A stretch of 53,925 nt of DNA from an uncultured Bacteroidota bacterium (GTDB taxonomy: Bacteria > Bacteroidota > Bacteroidia > Bacteroidales > FEN-979), in the NCBI GenBank assembly GCA_937900965.1, contig CALCGJ010000007.1, positions 1 to 53,925 of the forward strand, read 5' to 3'. Both the position numbers and the translations under genes were made by a program. The notes beneath the pieces were generated by a model. That model made no database searches and was not told the DNA's origin. It saw only the letters and a list, made by a program, of their open reading frames with translations. Below, in pieces: positions 16,054 to 25,918 of the stretch (position 1 is its first letter; the number at the start of each line of letters is the position of its first letter).

Positions 16054-17196
16054 TTACAGTGTTCCCCTGCTCTCCTGCTCCAGCTCAATCGATTCGAAGA
16101 GAGCTTTGAAGTTTCCTTTTCCAAACGATTTAGCCCCTTTTCGCTGAATGATCTCGAAAAAAACCGTAGGTCTGTCCTCAACGGGTTTGGTAAATATCTG
16201 CAGAAGATAACCTTCGTCATCCCTGTCAACCAGCACACCGAGTTCCTGCAGCGGGCTCAGAGCTTCATCGATACTCCCTACACGGTCCAGCACTGTTTTA
16301 TAATATGTATCAGGGATTCGAAGAAACTCTACTCCACGGTTGCGAAGTTTGGTAACGGTTTCTATAATGTTATTGGTTGCCATTGCCACATGCTGAACTC
16401 CCGGGCCCCTGTAGAAGTCGAGATACTCCTCGATTTGTGATTTCTTCTTACCATGGGCCGGTTCATTAATCGGGAATTTGATCCTGTAGTTACTGCTGGC
16501 CATCACCTTGCTCATGAGAGCAGTATATTCTGTTGAGATATCTTTGTCATCGAATGATATCAGTTGCGTGAACCCCATCACGTCAGCGTAAAATTTACCC
16601 CAGATGTTCATCTCATTCCAGCCGACGTTACCGACCATATGATCGACAAAAAGCAAACCCACATCCTCAGGTTTATAGAGGGGATTCCATGAGATATAAC
16701 CCGGTAGAAATATCCCGTTATAGTTTCTGCGTTCCACAAAGAGGTGAACCGTCTCACCATAGGTATCAATTCCCGCGGTAACTACTTCACCCGACTCGTC
16801 TTTGTCAACCCTGGGAGCCAAATAGCTTTTTGCTCCCCGTTTGATCGTCTCCTCATATGACTTCCTGGCATCATCAACCCAAAGTGCAACAACTTTTACC
16901 CCGTCACCATGCAGTTTGCAATGTTCTGCAATGAGGGATTCTGGAGTTAATGCTGTAGTCAAAACAAAGGTGATCTTCCCCTGTCTGATGACATAGGATG
17001 TCCGGTCTTTCAAACCGGTTTCAAGACCTGCATATGCCAGGGGCTGAAAACCAAATGCAGTTTGGTAATAATGAGCTGCCTGCTTGGCATTGCCCACGTA
17101 AAACTCTACATAGTCGGTTCCATTAATCGGGAGGAATTCCTCTGCACCGGATCCTGGATCCTGGATCCTGGATCCTGGTTTCTGTTCAGTATTCAT
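16054..17196 (-). CDS. hppD: 4-hydroxyphenylpyruvate dioxygenase
   Basis: This 380-residue Fe(II) dioxygenase converts 4-hydroxyphenylpyruvate to homogentisate. The two vicinal oxygen chelate halves are present, with metal ligands H186 (FVDHMVGN), H269 (GVQHVAMAT) and E348 (TVFFEIIQR). The C-terminal gating helix is recognisable (KGAKSFGKGNFKALFESIE). Residues 7-16 (PGSRIQDPGS) are translated from four perfect ATCCTGG heptamers at 17151-17178. The family fold starts after about residue 24, so the N terminus is repeat-derived. Upstream is hmgA; downstream is fahA. Confidence 0.96.
   Translation of the reverse strand: MNTEQKPGSRIQDPGSGAEEFLPINGTDYVEFYVGNAKQAAHYYQTAFGFQPLAYAGLETGLKDRTSYVIRQGKITFVLTTALTPESLIAEHCKLHGDGVKVVALWVDDARKSYEETIKRGAKSYLAPRVDKDESGEVVTAGIDTYGETVHLFVERRNYNGIFLPGYISWNPLYKPEDVGLLFVDHMVGNVGWNEMNIWGKFYADVMGFTQLISFDDKDISTEYTALMSKVMASSNYRIKFPINEPAHGKKKSQIEEYLDFYRGPGVQHVAMATNNIIETVTKLRNRGVEFLRIPDTYYKTVLDRVGSIDEALSPLQELGVLVDRDDEGYLLQIFTKPVEDRPTVFFEIIQRKGAKSFGKGNFKALFESIELEQESRGTL
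17151..17178. repeat. Perfect ATCCTGG heptamer x4 inside hppD
   Basis: Four exact tandem copies are translated in frame near the HPPD N terminus. The same heptamer is found upstream of the DUF58 gene (34077) and inside valS (31660). Confidence 0.95.
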
Positions 17197-17211
17197 AATT
17201 TTATTTGTCTA

Positions 17212-17306
17212 TATTGTCCAACCTGTCTAACCTGTCCAACCTGTCAGGCGAGGCATCCCTCTTCCCTAATCCCTAATCGCTAATCGCTAATCGCTAATCG
17301 CTAATC
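17212..17306. repeat. Decamer and TAATCGC heptamer arrays covering the hmgA stop codon
   Basis: ACCTGTCTA-type words (17212-17246) are followed by CCCTAAT/TAATCGC heptamers (17264-17306). The minus-strand stop of hmgA (17294-17296) and the last codons before it lie inside the heptamer run. Confidence 0.85.
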
Positions 17307-18454
17307 CACGACCTGTAATAATCCGGGTTCTCGATAGCCATTGCCTGTTCTGTAATCTTGAGCGGCTTGAATGTGTCTACCATAACCGCCAGTTCTTTTG
17401 TCTCTTTTGCCCCAATACTTCGCTCTACTGCTCCGGGATGTGGGCCGTGAGGAATTCCGGTGGGGTGGAGAGTGATCATGCCCTGTTCAATGTTATTCCG
17501 GCTCATGAAATCTCCATCAACATAATAGAGTACTTCGTCGGAATCCACGTTGCTATGATTGTAGGGAGCCGGGATTGAGTCGGGGTGATAGTCGTACAAT
17601 CTCGGCACGAAAGCACAAACCACAAAGGTGGGTGTTTCAAATGTCTGATGAACCGGGGGAGGCTGATGCAGCCGGCCGGTAATCGGTTCAAAATCATGGA
17701 TCGAGAAGGCAAACGGATAATGATTGCCGTCCCAACCGATCAGGTCAAACGGATGGGTGGTAAAATGGTAAGTCCATATCCGGTCATCACGTTTGATCTT
17801 CACCAGGAAGTCTCCTGTTTCATCATGGGTTTCCAGCTCACCGGGAGGACGGATATCGCGTTCACAGAAGGGCGAATGCTCCAGTAACTGACCCGATTTA
17901 TTCATATATCGTTTGGGGAACCGAAGTGGGGTGAATGACTCAACAATGAAAAGCCTGTTCTCATCTCCACTGAATTCCATCCGGTAAATAACTCCTCGTG
18001 GAATTATCAGGTGGTCACCATATCCAAAAGGGATGTTTCCGTACATCGTCCGAAGCACACCTTTACCCTTGTGTATAAAGATCATCTCATCTGCCCCCGA
18101 ATTCTTGAAGAAATAGTCTGTCATTGATCGTCTGGGAGCAGCAAGACTTATGTGAAGGTCACTGTTGACAAGGACAGGAATCCGGCTTTCCAGGTAGTCA
18201 TCACTGGCGGGAATATCCATCCCGCTGAAGCTGCGGTGCTGCATATTCTGATCAATGGATATTTTGGGAGCAACGGAATAGGAGTCATCGATACGGTCGA
18301 CCAGGGTTGGAGGGTGACAATGATATACGAGTGAATAGCTGTCAGAGAACCCTTCTGTAGAGACCAACTCTTCCGCATAAAGTCCCCCATCGGGTTTCTT
18401 GAAAACAACATGTCGTTTTCGTGGTATCTGGCCAAGTGTATAATAATGTGGCAT
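17294..18454 (-). CDS. hmgA: Homogentisate 1,2-dioxygenase
   Basis: This 386-residue cupin-fold Fe(II) ring-cleavage dioxygenase opens homogentisate to maleylacetoacetate. Recognisable segments are MPHYYTLGQIPRKRHVVF, DEMIFIHKGKGVLRTMYGNIPFGYGDHLIIPRGVIYRM, HPFDLIGWDGNHYPFAFSIHDFEPI, and the metal-site region GMITLHPTGIPHGPHPG. The start at 18454 is used because the family N terminus begins there. It is the first gene of the minus-strand cluster. A -7 element TAAATTTG lies at 18515-18508. The final codons (I-S-D-stop) are encoded by a TAATCGC heptamer array. Confidence 0.95.
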   Translation of the reverse strand: MPHYYTLGQIPRKRHVVFKKPDGGLYAEELVSTEGFSDSYSLVYHCHPPTLVDRIDDSYSVAPKISIDQNMQHRSFSGMDIPASDDYLESRIPVLVNSDLHISLAAPRRSMTDYFFKNSGADEMIFIHKGKGVLRTMYGNIPFGYGDHLIIPRGVIYRMEFSGDENRLFIVESFTPLRFPKRYMNKSGQLLEHSPFCERDIRPPGELETHDETGDFLVKIKRDDRIWTYHFTTHPFDLIGWDGNHYPFAFSIHDFEPITGRLHQPPPVHQTFETPTFVVCAFVPRLYDYHPDSIPAPYNHSNVDSDEVLYYVDGDFMSRNNIEQGMITLHPTGIPHGPHPGAVERSIGAKETKELAVMVDTFKPLKITEQAMAIENPDYYRSWISD

Positions 18455-18507
18455 GATGCAATGATTCAGGTGTGAGTCAGAGAACTTCAAATTAGCTCAA
18501 TCCGATA

Positions 18508-18515
18508 CAAATTTA
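18508..18515 (-). promoter_or_regulatory. -7 element of the hmgA operon
   Basis: TAAATTTG on the minus strand lies 54 nt before the hmgA start, in an AT-rich divergent spacer. Confidence 0.5.
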
Positions 18516-18537
18516 AATTAATTCTAAATAAAAACAA

Positions 18538-18545
18538 TAATTTTG
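18538..18545 (+). promoter_or_regulatory. -7 element of the old yellow enzyme gene
   Basis: TAATTTTG ends 10 nt before the ATG at 18556, implying a very short 5' leader. Confidence 0.45.
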
Positions 18546-18555
18546 CAGAAAAAAC

Positions 18556-19629
18556 ATGCTACTATTTTCCCCATATCAGCTTGGACAACTAAAATTGACA
18601 AACAGGATCGTAATGGCACCGCTAACTCGTTCGCGAGCGATCGGGAACCAGCCGAACGAACTGATGGCAACATATTACAGTCAGCGGGCCGGAGCGGGGG
18701 TGATCATTTCGGAAGGAATCGCGCCCTCCCCTAACGGGTTGGGTTATGCCAGGATTCCCGGGCTTTTTTCAAATGAACAGGTTGAAGGATGGAAACGGGT
18801 TACCAATGCTGTACATAATGAGGGTGGGAAGATCTTCGCCCAATTGATGCATACAGGCAGAATGAGTCATCCTGTCAACATGCCTGCCGGAAGCACGATC
18901 ATCGCTCCGTCAGCAATCTCTGCTGGAATGGAGATGCGAACCGATCAGGGAATGCAACCGTTGCCGGTCCCGGAAGAGATGAGTCTATCAGATATCACCC
19001 AAACTCAAACTGAGTATATCAAAGCGGCCATGCTTGCCATGGAAGCCGGCTTTGACGGAGTGGAGATCCATGGAGCTAATGGCTATTTGCCTGAACAGTT
19101 TCTCTCTCCTTACAGCAATGTAAGAAATGATGATTACGGCGGGAATATTGAGAACCGATGCCGGTTCGTTCTGGAGCTTGCAGAAAAAGTTGGACAATCA
19201 ATTGGGTTTGATCGCGCTGGTATCCGACTCTCGCCTTATGGTGTTCATGGGGGCATGAAATACTACCCCGAACTCGATGAAACATACATACATCTTTCTC
19301 AGGGGCTTGAATCCCTTGGACACCTCTATATCCACCTGGTAGATCATAGTGGGTTAGGAGCACCGGAGGTCCCCTGGAGAATAAAAACAGCTATCCGGAA
19401 GCAGTTCAGCAGAATCCTTATTCTCTCTGGCGGATATACAAAAGACAAGGCCGAGAAGGATCTGGCATCGGGAACGGCCGATTTGATTGCATTCGGGAAG
19501 CCGTTTATCAACAATCCCGACCTTGTTAAACGAATGGAGAACAACTGGCCTCTCTCCGACAACCTTGACCCTTCAACATTCTACTCATCAGGTGAAAAGG
19601 GATACACGGATTGGCCAACTTTCAATTAA
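18556..19629 (+). CDS. Old yellow enzyme family NADH:flavin oxidoreductase (alkene reductase)
   Basis: This 357-residue FMN TIM-barrel enzyme is of the NemA/OYE class. Family marks are LTNRIVMAPLTRSRA near the N terminus, GGKIFAQLMHTGRMSHP, the substrate-binding HGANGYLPEQFLSP (the usual H-x-x-N pair), YGGNIENRCRFVLE and the phosphate-binding AFGKPFINNPDL. It reduces activated C=C bonds of enals, enones or nitro compounds with NAD(P)H. It is divergent from the tyrosine-degradation operon, sharing a ~100-bp spacer, so it may share regulation, but a metabolic link is only inference. Confidence 0.95.
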   Translation: MLLFSPYQLGQLKLTNRIVMAPLTRSRAIGNQPNELMATYYSQRAGAGVIISEGIAPSPNGLGYARIPGLFSNEQVEGWKRVTNAVHNEGGKIFAQLMHTGRMSHPVNMPAGSTIIAPSAISAGMEMRTDQGMQPLPVPEEMSLSDITQTQTEYIKAAMLAMEAGFDGVEIHGANGYLPEQFLSPYSNVRNDDYGGNIENRCRFVLELAEKVGQSIGFDRAGIRLSPYGVHGGMKYYPELDETYIHLSQGLESLGHLYIHLVDHSGLGAPEVPWRIKTAIRKQFSRILILSGGYTKDKAEKDLASGTADLIAFGKPFINNPDLVKRMENNWPLSDNLDPSTFYSSGEKGYTDWPTFN

Positions 19630-19675
19630 AAACCGTACTTTTACAATCGAAACCAAACTATTATTTCCATTCCAT

Positions 19676-22600
19676 ATGAAAAAATTACTCCTTATCTCTT
19701 TAGGGCTGATTTTCTGTTCATTAACAATGAATTCACAGTCCGCTGACCCCTCTTTCACATCACATGAGAACTCTGGGAACTATCCCTTATGGGTATCAAT
19801 GATGCAGGATCCTGACGCCAACTTCTTTGCGACACAGGAGGCATTCAACAACTACTGGAAAGACCGCACCATCACGAAAGGATGTGGCTGGAAAGTATTT
19901 AAACGCTGGGAATATATGATGCGTGACCGAATCTCTTCCGATGGAGTGAAACCGTCGCCGGATGCCACCTATTTGGCTTTTAACGACTATATACAAAATA
20001 CCCGCTCCGCTAGTGGAGCCTGGACCTCCCTGGGACCGTCACTGATCCCTCTGCCCGGACCTGCCGGTTACGAAGGATTGGGACGGCTTAACAATATCGC
20101 TTTTGATCCAACTGATCCTGATAAGTGGTATGTTGCTGCCCCTTCAGGAGGCATGTGGATGACCAGCGACGGAGGCTCCACCTGGGAGACACACACCGAT
20201 ACGCTTCCAACACTCGGTGTATCATCTATTGTTGTTGATTATGTTAACCCTGATATCATTTACATCGGCACCGGTGACCGCGATGCAGGTGATGCGCCCG
20301 GAATGGGTATTTTCAAGAGTACAGACGGAGGATACAGTTGGGTTCAATCAACGCTTGGAATGGGTAACAAAACGGTTGGAGAGATCCTGATGCATCCCAC
20401 CAACAATCAGATCCTTATTGCAGCTACAAACAGTGGTGTATACAGGAGCACTGATGCAGGCGCGAACTGGACCAGTTCGGCTACAGGCAACTTCAAAGAT
20501 CTCGACTTCAAACCCAACGACCCGAACATCGTTTATGGAGCTTCAGGTTCAAGCTTTTTCCGCTCTACGGATAATGGCATAAACTGGGCTCAAATTACCT
20601 CCGGCCTCACAGGCGCTCAGCGTGGCGTTATTACTGTAACTCCGGCTAACCCCAATTATGTGTATTTCGTGCAATCCAACAGCAGCAGTGGGTTCAAAGG
20701 ACTTTACCGTTCCACTGATGCCGGACTTAACTTTACTACCCGTTCCACCTCTCCGAACATCCTCGACTGGTCATGCGATGGCTCAGGCAGCGGGGGACAG
20801 GGATGGTACGACCTCTCCCTGGCAGCAGATCCGCTGAATGCGGAGATTATTTACGTTGGAGGTGTTGATACCTGGAAATCGACCAATGGTGGTACCTCAT
20901 GGGCAATCAACTCTCACTGGTATGGCGGATGCAATGTGCCAGCCGTTCATGCCGACTGTCATTATCTGAAATATTCGCCGGTTGACGGGAAACTCTATGC
21001 CTGCAATGATGGCGGTGTCTATAATACCAGCAACGGAGGGAATACCTGGACCGATTATACAGAAACCATGACCATCGGTCAGATCTACAAACTGGGACAG
21101 GCTCAAACGGTGAAAGAAAAGGTGATCAACGGCTTCCAGGATAACGGCACCTATACCTATATGGGGACTGAATGGTGGGCTACAGGCGGAGGCGACGGCA
21201 TGGAGTGTGCTGTCGACTATTCCAATGCGGCATATACCTACCATACGATATACTATGGCGACATCTTCAGGAAATACAACAACGGCGGTGAGAAGAAGAT
21301 CGCCGGAGAAGGCACCTACGGCATCACTGAAGGCGGTGCATGGGTGACTCCCTTTATCCTACATGAAACCAATCCTGAAGCGATGTTTGTTGGCTATAAA
21401 AATGTATGGAGATGTGAAAATATCAGAGGTGGCAGCCCTAACTGGTCAAAAATTTCCGATTGGGGTACCGGGAACAACTGTGTTGTGGTGGAACAATCTC
21501 CTGCTAACACTGATATCCTCTACGTTGCCAGATATGATAACCGGCTTTTCCGCTCGGAAAATTGCAACGATGCCGCTCCCGACTGGGTTGAAATAACTTC
21601 ATTCATGCCGGCATCGGGTTATCCGACCGACATCGAAGCTCATCCAACTGATCCGGATGTTGTTTACATCACTATGGCTAACGGTGTGTATAAATCCACA
21701 GACAAAGGACTTAGCTGGACCGAGATAACAGGCAGTCTGCCCAACATCCATATGAGCACCATCACATATTATAAAAATGCGATGGAAGGCCTTTATGTCG
21801 GAACAGATGCCGGAGTATATTACAAAGATGCTTCGATGACCGACTGGATTCTGTTTAGCAGTGGGCTCCCCGTCAGTGTCATAATAACCGAATTGGATAT
21901 CTATTATAACGAGGACACAGTTTCAAATGACGCTATCCGTGCCAGTACATATGGCAGAGGGTTATGGGGATCAGATATGTACCACGGCATCCCGGCTGCT
22001 GACTTTGAAGCCGATAAAACCACAGTTCCTGTGGGTTGCGGTGTCAATTTTACCGACCTCTCCAATGGTGTTCCCACCCAATGGCTCTGGACCTTTGAAG
22101 GCGGCACACCCTCCTCCTCTACTGTAAAACATCCTGCTGATATCGTGTACAATACTGTAGGTACTTACGAAGTGAAGATGGTTGCCACCAATGAAGCGGG
22201 AACCGACTCAATCACCAAAGCCGGATACATTACCGTGAGCGATAACCTGCTTCCGGAAGTTGATTTCATGGCCGATAAAAATGTTATTTGCGCCGGGGAT
22301 GAGGTGTATTTCACGGATCTGACCCAATACTGTCCCTCCTCCTGGAGTTGGCAGTTCTCCCCAAATAATGTGGTTTACCTGGAAGGAACTACTATGAACA
22401 GCCAGAATCCCATCGTGATGTTTACCCAAAATGGCGCCTACACAGTAATATTGACAGCCACGAATGCAATTGGCACCTCCAGTGAAACCAAAACGGAATT
22501 TATCATGAACGGGGGATACCAACTCCCCTTTACTGATGATTTTGAGACCGGTTTTTCTACACAGTTCTGGACCATCGAAAACCCTGACAACCGGATCACC

Positions 22601-23341
22601 TGGGATACGATCTCGATACCCGGGACCTCCCCGGAGAATAAAGCAGCCTGGATGAATTTCTATGATTACATCTTTATGTATAAGCGTGATCGTCTGATCA
22701 GTCCGGGATTTGATCTGACCAATTACCATAATGTCGTCCTGACCTTCCGTCATGCCTATGCACAGCGGGACCCGCTAAAAGATTCCCTGATCATCCTGGT
22801 ATCTGACGATTGCGGATCTACGTTTACCCGCGTTCTGGCCCTCGGCCCTGATGGCACTCCTGACACATTTGTGACACATGAGCCCACAATGGACGAATTC
22901 TTTCCGGAGAGCGTTGGTGATTGGTGCAGCGGCAACTATGGCGTCAACTGCTACAATGTGGATCTCAATGCCTACTCCTGGAAACCCAACGTGAAGATCG
23001 CCTTTGAGTCATACAACCGCCGCGGGAATAACCTCTTTCTCGACGATATTACCCTGACCGGAATCGTTGGGATCCCCTCCGCATCAGATCACCGCCAGTC
23101 TGTTCTGGTCTATCCGAATCCGACCGACGGCATGGTAAATATAACGATTGACCAGCTTGAAGGCAATGCCACTCTGGGATTATACACTATGCAGGGACAG
23201 AACATCATCTCGGAACAAATCGCAGGCACAAAAGAGAGGACAACACATCAGTTTAACCTGAGTTCACTTAGCAAAGGTGTTTATTTCCTTAAAGTAATAA
23301 CCAGTAAATCAACACTGGTAAAAAAGATCGTTAAAGAATAA
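19676..23341 (+). CDS. Giant T9SS-exported beta-propeller/PKD protein (sialidase-like or VPS10-like repeats)
   Basis: This 1221-residue secreted protein has a signal peptide (about 1-20, KKLLLISLGLIFCSLTMNSQS). A long propeller region (about 110-760) carries Asp-box-like units such as STDGGYSWVQS, STDAGANWTSS and STDNGINWAQ, as in BNR/sortilin-type proteins. Two PKD domains follow (about 770-930; WLWTFEGGTPSSSTVKHP and a second copy). A MAM-like beta-sandwich (DDFETGFSTQFW ...) precedes the C-terminal type A T9SS sorting signal (LVYPNPTDGMVNI ... KGVYFLKVITSKSTLVKKIVK). I place the start at the ATG heading the signal peptide; the longer frame overlaps the OYE gene. The ligand is unknown. Confidence 0.88.
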   Translation: MKKLLLISLGLIFCSLTMNSQSADPSFTSHENSGNYPLWVSMMQDPDANFFATQEAFNNYWKDRTITKGCGWKVFKRWEYMMRDRISSDGVKPSPDATYLAFNDYIQNTRSASGAWTSLGPSLIPLPGPAGYEGLGRLNNIAFDPTDPDKWYVAAPSGGMWMTSDGGSTWETHTDTLPTLGVSSIVVDYVNPDIIYIGTGDRDAGDAPGMGIFKSTDGGYSWVQSTLGMGNKTVGEILMHPTNNQILIAATNSGVYRSTDAGANWTSSATGNFKDLDFKPNDPNIVYGASGSSFFRSTDNGINWAQITSGLTGAQRGVITVTPANPNYVYFVQSNSSSGFKGLYRSTDAGLNFTTRSTSPNILDWSCDGSGSGGQGWYDLSLAADPLNAEIIYVGGVDTWKSTNGGTSWAINSHWYGGCNVPAVHADCHYLKYSPVDGKLYACNDGGVYNTSNGGNTWTDYTETMTIGQIYKLGQAQTVKEKVINGFQDNGTYTYMGTEWWATGGGDGMECAVDYSNAAYTYHTIYYGDIFRKYNNGGEKKIAGEGTYGITEGGAWVTPFILHETNPEAMFVGYKNVWRCENIRGGSPNWSKISDWGTGNNCVVVEQSPANTDILYVARYDNRLFRSENCNDAAPDWVEITSFMPASGYPTDIEAHPTDPDVVYITMANGVYKSTDKGLSWTEITGSLPNIHMSTITYYKNAMEGLYVGTDAGVYYKDASMTDWILFSSGLPVSVIITELDIYYNEDTVSNDAIRASTYGRGLWGSDMYHGIPAADFEADKTTVPVGCGVNFTDLSNGVPTQWLWTFEGGTPSSSTVKHPADIVYNTVGTYEVKMVATNEAGTDSITKAGYITVSDNLLPEVDFMADKNVICAGDEVYFTDLTQYCPSSWSWQFSPNNVVYLEGTTMNSQNPIVMFTQNGAYTVILTATNAIGTSSETKTEFIMNGGYQLPFTDDFETGFSTQFWTIENPDNRITWDTISIPGTSPENKAAWMNFYDYIFMYKRDRLISPGFDLTNYHNVVLTFRHAYAQRDPLKDSLIILVSDDCGSTFTRVLALGPDGTPDTFVTHEPTMDEFFPESVGDWCSGNYGVNCYNVDLNAYSWKPNVKIAFESYNRRGNNLFLDDITLTGIVGIPSASDHRQSVLVYPNPTDGMVNITIDQLEGNATLGLYTMQGQNIISEQIAGTKERTTHQFNLSSLSKGVYFLKVITSKSTLVKKIVKE

Positions 23342-23358
23342 CAAAACACTACAGCCCT

Positions 23359-25908
23359 ATGAGCCGACTACTTGGAATACTAAGCATTCTACTCCTTTCC
23401 ACATTGAGCTGGAGTCAGGCCGCCTGGCGCCCTGGCGAGATGGAGGCTAAAGTCTACCTTCATACCCCCGGGGATATTGTCACCCTGAAAAACCTGAAGC
23501 TGATGAATGAGCCTGGTTTGGAGAACGGTGTAGTAATGTCATGGGTCTACCTGACCCCTGCCGAACTTGAAAAGCTGGAACACTCAGGACTGGACTACCT
23601 GATAACAATTCCTGACCTGAACGACCATAGTCTGCACTTCTGGGATCTGGCAATACTGGAAAGTTATCATAACTACACCCAGGTAGTTGCACTCGCCGAC
23701 AGCCTGGCTGCAAACTTCCCCGCCATATGTAAGAAAATCCTGCTTGGCACAACCCTGCAAGGCCGTCAGATGGGAATTCTCAAGATCAGTGACAACGTGG
23801 ATGATGATGAAAACGAACCGGAACTGATGTTCGACGGAGGGATACATGGCAACGAGATCATGGGGCCCGAGATTGTAATCAGGTATGCGCGGGAATTGTG
23901 TCTCGGATATGGAAGTGACAGCACCTATACCGACCTTATCAACAACCGGGAGATCTGGCTTTACTACCTTGCTAATCCGGATGGATTCGCGAATGGAAGC
24001 CGATACAACTCGAACGGTGTTGACATCAACCGTGATGTTGGTTTTATGTGGGGTGCGGAAGGGTTTAGTACGGCACCGTTTTCACAACCGGAAACCAGGA
24101 TCTTGCGCAATCTGTGGCTCGAGCACAACTTTGTATTGTACAACAATTTTCATGGAGGAACTGAGGTGATATCATTACCCTGGAGTTATCGGGTTTCCGA
24201 GCCTGCTGACTGGGGGCATATCAATCAACTCGCCTCTGTCTATTCCTCTGCTTCGGGTTATCCCAACCTCGGTTACGGGCAGGGATGTGTAATCATGTAT
24301 CAAATCTTTGGTGCTACTAAGGATTTCAATTACGGATCCCTTGGTCAGGTAGGCTGGTCCATGGAGATATCAAATTTAAAAGAGCCCCCTGCCAGCCAGA
24401 TACCGACCTACTACAATTACAATGTCCCTGCTATTACCGAGATGATCAATCGGGTGGGATGGGGTGTAGAGGGTATTATCACAGATAATATAACCGGGAG
24501 TCCTGTAAAAGCAGCTGTTTTTGTCGGCTCTTACTACCCTGTGTATACTCAGGCTGATGTTGGGGATTACCATAAATATGTACTTCCCGGGACCTATACA
24601 ATTATTGTAAAAGCCAGCGGTTATCAGACAAAGACCGTTACCGGAGTAACGGTACCTTCACAGGGATCTGTAATAAAAAATATCCAGCTTACCCGGACTC
24701 CCGGCAGATATGCCTACCGGACAATTGTGACCAACATTCCATATTTCCCAAGTTCAGGAATTTACTATGACGAATCGTATGTTCCCGGATTTATAGGCCC
24801 ACCCGATTCTGTCAATTACAGTCTGGGTCGTAGTGGGTATATTATCATAGACATGGGGGATACAATCTATGATGGAACGGGTAATGACTTCAAGGTTTTC
24901 GAGGGAGATACATCGCCAGAAGGCTATTATTGCCACGTGAGTCAGAGTATGGACGGCCCCTGGACCAACCTTGGATCCGCTACAGGAACCACAGCCTTTG
25001 ATCTATCCACCGCACCCATTTCCGGTATCCGGTACGTTAAGATTACGGATGACGGCGACGGACAAACCAATGTCAACGATGCCGGGTTCGATCTGGACGG
25101 GATCGAAATCCTGACACCTCCTCTGATTGCTGATTTTATAGCCGGTAATAATTCTCCCTGCATGGGAGATGCCGTAACTTTTTTCGACATGTCTATCGGA
25201 AATCCAACGTCATGGTTGTGGCAATTCCCTGGCGGAACCCCGGCAGCTTCTATCCAGCAGAATCCTGCAGGCATCCTTTATGCTACTCCTGGATCGTATA
25301 ATGTAACCCTGAGCGTCCTGAACAGTTTTACTCAGGTAACGCTTACCAAAGAGTATTTCATCCAGGTCGGAGCCTCCCCGGTGCCTCCATCCACACCATC
25401 CGGCCCCTCAATTGTATGCCAGAATGAGATTACTGAATATACAACCACAGGTTCGGCTTCTGCCAACAGTTTCATCTGGGATCTTAGCCCGGAAGATGCC
25501 GGTACCGTTTCAGGTATATGGAATGTAGGAACAGTGAACTGGAATGACAGTTATATCGGAGCTGCTTATCTAAAAGTTAAAGAGGAAACATCCTGTGGAG
25601 TAGGTCCTTTCTCTGATAGCATCGTTGTTACGGTTGACGCCTGTACAGGTTTGACAGACCCGGTTTTCTCTCCTTCAGTGAGGATCTATCCGAACCCCAG
25701 TACAGGCACATTTTATCTGGCTGTGAGCCTCATGGAACAAGCAGTATGCGATATCCTGACAGTTCAGGGCAAGGTGGTTTATTCAACCCTCCTGGAAAAG
25801 CCACCTGAACCGAGAAAGATATCCCTTCCGAATCTAACCAAAGGCATTTATTTGTTACGCATACAGTCTGACAACCAAAACGTTATTAAAAAATTGATCA
25901 TTCATTAA
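23359..25908 (+). CDS. T9SS-exported M14 family zinc carboxypeptidase
   Basis: This is an 849-residue secreted metallopeptidase. After a signal peptide it has an M14 catalytic domain. The zinc ligands H163 and E166 lie in GGIHGNEIMGPE, the substrate arginine R225 in GVDINRD, the third zinc ligand H265 in NNFHGGTE, and the catalytic glutamate E336 in SMEISNLKEPP. A carboxypeptidase-regulatory beta-sandwich follows (GVEGIITDNITGSPVKAAVFVG), then a discoidin-like segment, a PKD domain and a type A T9SS sorting domain (RIYPNPSTGTFYL ... KGIYLLRIQSDNQNVIKKLII). It starts 17 bp after the propeller-protein gene, so the two may form an extracellular degradation operon. Confidence 0.93.
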   Translation: MSRLLGILSILLLSTLSWSQAAWRPGEMEAKVYLHTPGDIVTLKNLKLMNEPGLENGVVMSWVYLTPAELEKLEHSGLDYLITIPDLNDHSLHFWDLAILESYHNYTQVVALADSLAANFPAICKKILLGTTLQGRQMGILKISDNVDDDENEPELMFDGGIHGNEIMGPEIVIRYARELCLGYGSDSTYTDLINNREIWLYYLANPDGFANGSRYNSNGVDINRDVGFMWGAEGFSTAPFSQPETRILRNLWLEHNFVLYNNFHGGTEVISLPWSYRVSEPADWGHINQLASVYSSASGYPNLGYGQGCVIMYQIFGATKDFNYGSLGQVGWSMEISNLKEPPASQIPTYYNYNVPAITEMINRVGWGVEGIITDNITGSPVKAAVFVGSYYPVYTQADVGDYHKYVLPGTYTIIVKASGYQTKTVTGVTVPSQGSVIKNIQLTRTPGRYAYRTIVTNIPYFPSSGIYYDESYVPGFIGPPDSVNYSLGRSGYIIIDMGDTIYDGTGNDFKVFEGDTSPEGYYCHVSQSMDGPWTNLGSATGTTAFDLSTAPISGIRYVKITDDGDGQTNVNDAGFDLDGIEILTPPLIADFIAGNNSPCMGDAVTFFDMSIGNPTSWLWQFPGGTPAASIQQNPAGILYATPGSYNVTLSVLNSFTQVTLTKEYFIQVGASPVPPSTPSGPSIVCQNEITEYTTTGSASANSFIWDLSPEDAGTVSGIWNVGTVNWNDSYIGAAYLKVKEETSCGVGPFSDSIVVTVDACTGLTDPVFSPSVRIYPNPSTGTFYLAVSLMEQAVCDILTVQGKVVYSTLLEKPPEPRKISLPNLTKGIYLLRIQSDNQNVIKKLIIH

Positions 25909-25918
25909 AGAAGTTCCC

